In this document: piece by piece, positions 61,295-64,000 of the stretch | How the letters are laid out: the number at the start of each line of letters is the position of its first letter | Position numbering within the stretch: the stretch's first letter is position 1 | Source of the DNA: CBDFGK01 sp965247075 | GTDB lineage: Bacteria; Pseudomonadota; Gammaproteobacteria; Pseudomonadales; Halieaceae | Length of the DNA: 64,000 bases | Assembly (NCBI GenBank): GCA_965247075.1 | Contig: CBDFGK010000002.1 | Coordinates: 372,001-436,000, forward strand | Direction of reading: 5' to 3' | Notes under the pieces: generated by a model | The model's database searches: none | Seen by the model: the letters and a program-made list of their open reading frames with translations, nothing else | What the model was told of the DNA's origin: nothing | Translations under genes and position numbers: made by a program

Positions 61295-62386
61295 ATGGCA
61301 GATTCTCAATTTTATTCCCTGACTGTCGCCGACGTGGCGCCAGAGACCGATAACGCCATCAAGGTCAGCTTCGCTATACCCGAGGAACTGCGCGATAGGT
61401 TCACATATAAACAGGGACAGTACCTGACCTTGACGACTGATATAGAGGGCGAGACGCTCAGACGCTCCTATTCCATCTGTTCGGGCATCAATGATGACGC
61501 CATGCAAGTGGCTATCAAGCGGGTAGAGGGGGGTGTGTTTTCCAACTTTGCCAACGATGAGCTAAAACAGGGTGATTGTCTGGACGTTACGCCACCCCGG
61601 GGCAGCTTTTACACGGAACTGAATGCCGATCAGACTCGCAATTATTTGTTTATTGCTGCCGGTGCCGGTATCACACCGGTGGTGTCCAATCTCAAGTCCA
61701 TCCTGGAAAATGAACCGAACAGCCTGGTGACCCTGCTGTATGGCAATCAGCGCAGCAACACCATCATGTTTCGCGAGACTCTGAGTTTTCTCAAGAATCG
61801 CTACATGGCCCGATTTCACTGGGTGAATATACTCAGTCGCGAGGACCAGGGGTCAGACCTGCTAAACGGCCGCCTCAATAATCGCAAGGGCGGTGAGTTG
61901 AACCGGCAACTGGTAGACCTGCAAGGCTTCGATGAATACTTTGTCTGTGGTCCGGAATCGATGATCTCAGAAGTGTCACGGGGCCTGCGCTCGGTGGGTG
62001 CAACCGAGGACAATATCCATTACGAACTGTTTGCCTCCTCGGCGGAAGATGCCCGGGCGGTGGTGGAAAAGCACCACGCCCGGGCCAAGGAATATGGCGG
62101 TAAGCTGAGCAGTGTAACAGTGCTTATGGACGGGCGCGCCAGCCAGTTCGAGCTGACGGCAGATGGTGAAAACGTCCTGGACGCCGGTCTTAACCACGGT
62201 ATTGATCTTCCCTACTCCTGCAAGGGCGGGGTGTGCTCAACCTGCAAGGCGAAGTTGGTGGAAGGTGAAGTGGATATGGATATCACCCATGCGCTGGAGC
62301 CCGGTGAGCAGGCGGCGGGCTTTATTCTGACTTGCCAGGCACACCCCATCAGTGACAGGGTTGTGGTGGATTTCGACCAGAAATAG
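61295..62386 (+). CDS. paaE: PaaE: phenylacetyl-CoA epoxidase reductase, 363 aa
   Basis: NAD(P)H-dependent flavin and [2Fe-2S] reductase that drives the epoxidase. The FAD part has LRRSYSICSG, and the NAD part starts at FIAAGAGITPVVSNLKSILE. The C-terminal plant-type ferredoxin site is YSCKGGVCSTCKAKL with a fourth Cys in ILTCQAHP. It closes the operon. Of the usual set, paaF, paaH and paaK are not found beside it. Confidence 0.95.
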   Translation: MADSQFYSLTVADVAPETDNAIKVSFAIPEELRDRFTYKQGQYLTLTTDIEGETLRRSYSICSGINDDAMQVAIKRVEGGVFSNFANDELKQGDCLDVTPPRGSFYTELNADQTRNYLFIAAGAGITPVVSNLKSILENEPNSLVTLLYGNQRSNTIMFRETLSFLKNRYMARFHWVNILSREDQGSDLLNGRLNNRKGGELNRQLVDLQGFDEYFVCGPESMISEVSRGLRSVGATEDNIHYELFASSAEDARAVVEKHHARAKEYGGKLSSVTVLMDGRASQFELTADGENVLDAGLNHGIDLPYSCKGGVCSTCKAKLVEGEVDMDITHALEPGEQAAGFILTCQAHPISDRVVVDFDQK

Positions 62387-62399
62387 GCACCGGCAAAAT

Positions 62400-62695
62400 C
62401 TGCCGGGGCGACCGCCTGTCAATCCCGTCTGGGATTGGGCCAACTACCTGGGCTACCTGGCCCTGGCCATCGGCCTGCTTCTCTTTGTCTACCGGGGCAG
62501 GGCGCGCACCTTTCCGCCCTATAGCGGTCGTTTTTTTTTGCCAATCTTCATCGCGACCTGGGCTATATCGCCGCAATGCTATTGGCGGGTCATGTTGGTG
62601 TGCTGCCGGTCGCAGAACCCTTACTGCCGGAACACCTCAAGCCAAGCGCTGCCGAACACGCCCTGATTCCGGTGCTCGCGCATGGAAGGGGATGA
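62400..62695 (+). pseudogene. Ferric-reductase-like membrane protein, frameshifted
   Basis: The frame VWDWANYLGYLALAIGLLLF then VYRGRARTFPPYSGRFF runs into a nine-T tract at 62531-62539. After a frame change it continues ANLHRDLGYIAAMLLAGHVG, then VLPVAEPLLPEHLKPS, with a heme-type His in each part. The family is suggested only by the TM/His layout. It stops at 62695 and lacks the rest of a normal protein. The following 110 bp holds CKGCH in one frame but nothing clear. Confidence 0.5.
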
Positions 62696-62807
62696 GTCCG
62701 GTCCGATGCGCGCGTGCAAAGGGTGTCACTGGGACGTCCTCGATAGCTTGTTTTATTTTTGTTGTGGCACTACTGTTTGAATCATCCTCAGATACGGGCC
62801 CACGGGT

Positions 62808-63461
62808 ATGAGCATATACCGCATTCTGGTAGTCGATGACCATCCGCTGTACCGCAGTGCCTTGCGCAATGTTGTATCAGACGCCTTTGATGATGTGGAG
62901 GTGCTGGAATGTGAAGACATCAGCTCAGCGCTGCAATACCTGCAGAGCGCGGCCATCGACCTGGTGCTGCTAGACCTGTCCATGCCTGACGTCGATGGGC
63001 TCGATGGCCTGGCGCGGTTGCGAGCAGCGGGACCGGCGACCCCCATTATTATCTGTTCCGCCCAGGACGATTCAGAGCTGGTGCGGGATTGCTTCAAACT
63101 GGGCGTGTCCGGCTATTTACCCAAATCCTCGGGCAGCGGCATCACCCGGCACGCGCTGCAACTGGTGCGGGACGGTGGTGTATACGTACCATCGGAGGCA
63201 CTGGCGGAACAGGTGGTATCGGCGGCGGATGCCGAGCAGGCTGCCGGGGCGGGTTCCGAGGACGACGGGCCGGGAGGTTTAACACCCAGGCAACGGACGG
63301 TTCTGTCCCTGTTGGAACGCGGTATGTCGAACAAGGCGATTGCCCGTGAACTGGGCATTGGTGAGATTACCGTGAAAGCGCATGTCTCTGCGATTTTGCG
63401 TAAATTGGGAGTAGAGAATCGCCTGCAAGCCATTGTGGCGGTGCGGGAGTTCAAGCGATAA
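62808..63461 (+). CDS. LuxR/NarL-type response regulator, 217 aa
   Basis: Two-component regulator with a receiver domain (phospho-acceptor Asp in DLVLLDLSMPDVDG, Lys in YLPKSSG) and a C-terminal helix-turn-helix (LTPRQRTVLSLLERGMSNKA, then IARELGIGEITVKAHV). It converges on a hybrid histidine kinase 6 bp away, which is likely its partner. The target genes are unknown. Confidence 0.92.
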   Translation: MSIYRILVVDDHPLYRSALRNVVSDAFDDVEVLECEDISSALQYLQSAAIDLVLLDLSMPDVDGLDGLARLRAAGPATPIIICSAQDDSELVRDCFKLGVSGYLPKSSGSGITRHALQLVRDGGVYVPSEALAEQVVSAADAEQAAGAGSEDDGPGGLTPRQRTVLSLLERGMSNKAIARELGIGEITVKAHVSAILRKLGVENRLQAIVAVREFKR

Positions 63462-63467
63462 GAGCGG

Positions 63468-64000
63468 CTAAAGTTTTGATCTTGCCAGCAAGTGCTGCAT
63501 AAGTGCCCGCAGCCGGGCGGGGTCCAGGGGTTTGGTGAGCAGCGGTATTGCCAGTTGCTGCAATTCCTCGCGCAGCGCCTTCGAATTGTCGCTACTGATC
63601 ATCATCGCTGCTGCCGGCCTGGTAATCTCTGCATTGATGGCCTCAATCGCCTCAATGCCGGTGGCACCGTGGGCCAGGTGGTAGTCGGTTAATAGCAGCC
63701 GTGGGGCGAGATCCTGGTTGATAATAGTAGTCAGTACCTCTTCGACGCTGGTCGCTGCCACCACCTGGCAGTCCCAATCCTGCAGTAGCCGCACCATACT
63801 GCGCAGTACCTGCGTGTTGTCGTCTACCACCACTACCAGGCAGCCATTAAAGCCCAGCTCCGTGGCCACCGGTTCTGTTGCGGCTGTCTCCCTGAGCTGG
63901 CCGGCATCGCCAGGGGCAAGGTTCAGGGAAAAACTACTGCCCTCTCCCGCTACCGATTCCACCGTGATTTCAGTGCCCAGCAGGTGGCAAATCCGCTGTA
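63468..64000 (-). CDS. Hybrid sensor histidine kinase/response regulator (C-terminal part)
   Basis: The 5' end lies beyond the window edge. What is visible is the end of a HATPase domain (ICHLLGTEITVESVAGEGSS, then FSLNL) joined to a receiver domain with VVVVDDNTQVLRSM, the phospho-acceptor Asp in LLTDYHLAHG and Lys in LTKPLDPARL. The layout is that of NahK/BarA-like hybrids. It converges on the LuxR-type regulator and probably phosphorylates it. Confidence 0.9.
   Translation of the reverse strand, partial: QRICHLLGTEITVESVAGEGSSFSLNLAPGDAGQLRETAATEPVATELGFNGCLVVVVDDNTQVLRSMVRLLQDWDCQVVAATSVEEVLTTIINQDLAPRLLLTDYHLAHGATGIEAIEAINAEITRPAAAMMISSDNSKALREELQQLAIPLLTKPLDPARLRALMQHLLARSKL

Overview
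The window looks like a chromosomal segment of a free-living marine gammaproteobacterium, plausibly in or near the Cellvibrionales (Halieaceae/Spongiibacteraceae). This is inferred from gene content, not from a marker-gene search: gammaproteobacterial cmoAB, a phenylacetate (paa) operon with PaaX, two large TonB-dependent receptors, SCP2-type thiolases, a Cys-type sulfatase and many acyl-CoA genes. Most of the window is moderately GC-rich. The 20.9-34.9 kb catabolic block is visibly more AT-rich and looks acquired.

Layout. 1-2 kb: SDR and thiolase, part of a fatty-acid-like operon cut by the left edge. 2-6.1 kb: small housekeeping or unknown genes, a sulfatase, and a peroxiredoxin-like gene with an in-frame TGA at the redox-active position followed by a bSECIS-like hairpin, a strong selenoprotein candidate. 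6.3-6.6 kb: fused remnants of two dead genes. 6.6-16.2 kb: nucleoside and ribose scavenging (ribokinase, lipoprotein nucleoside-phosphorylase-like NUP, GRP sugar transporter, TonB receptor, exported amidohydrolase, then phosphoribosyltransferase and LOG protein), interrupted by an IS630-type element. 16.5-20.7 kb: a redoxin/cytochrome/copper-monooxygenase-like protein and an RND (MMPL) exporter. 20.9-34.9 kb: catabolic island with a GntR regulator, Rieske dioxygenase, TTQ amine dehydrogenase cluster (partly decayed), V4R protein, aldehyde dehydrogenase, DUF35 plus thiolase-like pair, class III CoA transferase and TonB receptor. Four related TGTATAC-type sites mark its promoters. 35.1-35.6 kb: HigA antitoxin with a truncated HigB. 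35.6-51.1 kb: core and accessory genes (gcvP, UDG, second IS630 copy, beta-lactamase-like hydrolase, MFS, SDR, YceI, cmoBA, lipase-like hydrolase, zinc-ribbon protein, leuA) with scattered pseudogenes. 51.4-62.4 kb: paaX, a broken hydratase/dehydrogenase gene and paaZ-G-I-J-A-B-C-D-E. 62.4-64 kb: a broken membrane gene, a LuxR-type response regulator and the end of a hybrid histidine kinase.

How it fits together. An aromatic amine dehydrogenase plus aldehyde dehydrogenase would turn an arylalkylamine into an aryl-acetic acid, and paa genes 25 kb away would degrade phenylacetyl-CoA. The dehydrogenase heavy chain is dead here, so this route is probably historical or carried out elsewhere. The remaining island genes look like an independent aromatic or acyl-CoA pathway under one GntR regulator. 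The nucleoside genes suggest that nucleosides are taken across the outer membrane and deaminated or cleaved in the periplasm, with the ribose imported and phosphorylated.

Two features recur. The two IS630 copies (1154 bp, opposite orientation) both sit in CTAG sites that are also stop codons. An unusual number of genes carry homopolymer frameshifts or internal deletions, which could be real decay or, for the homopolymer cases, sequencing error. I saw no rRNA, tRNA or CRISPR array.
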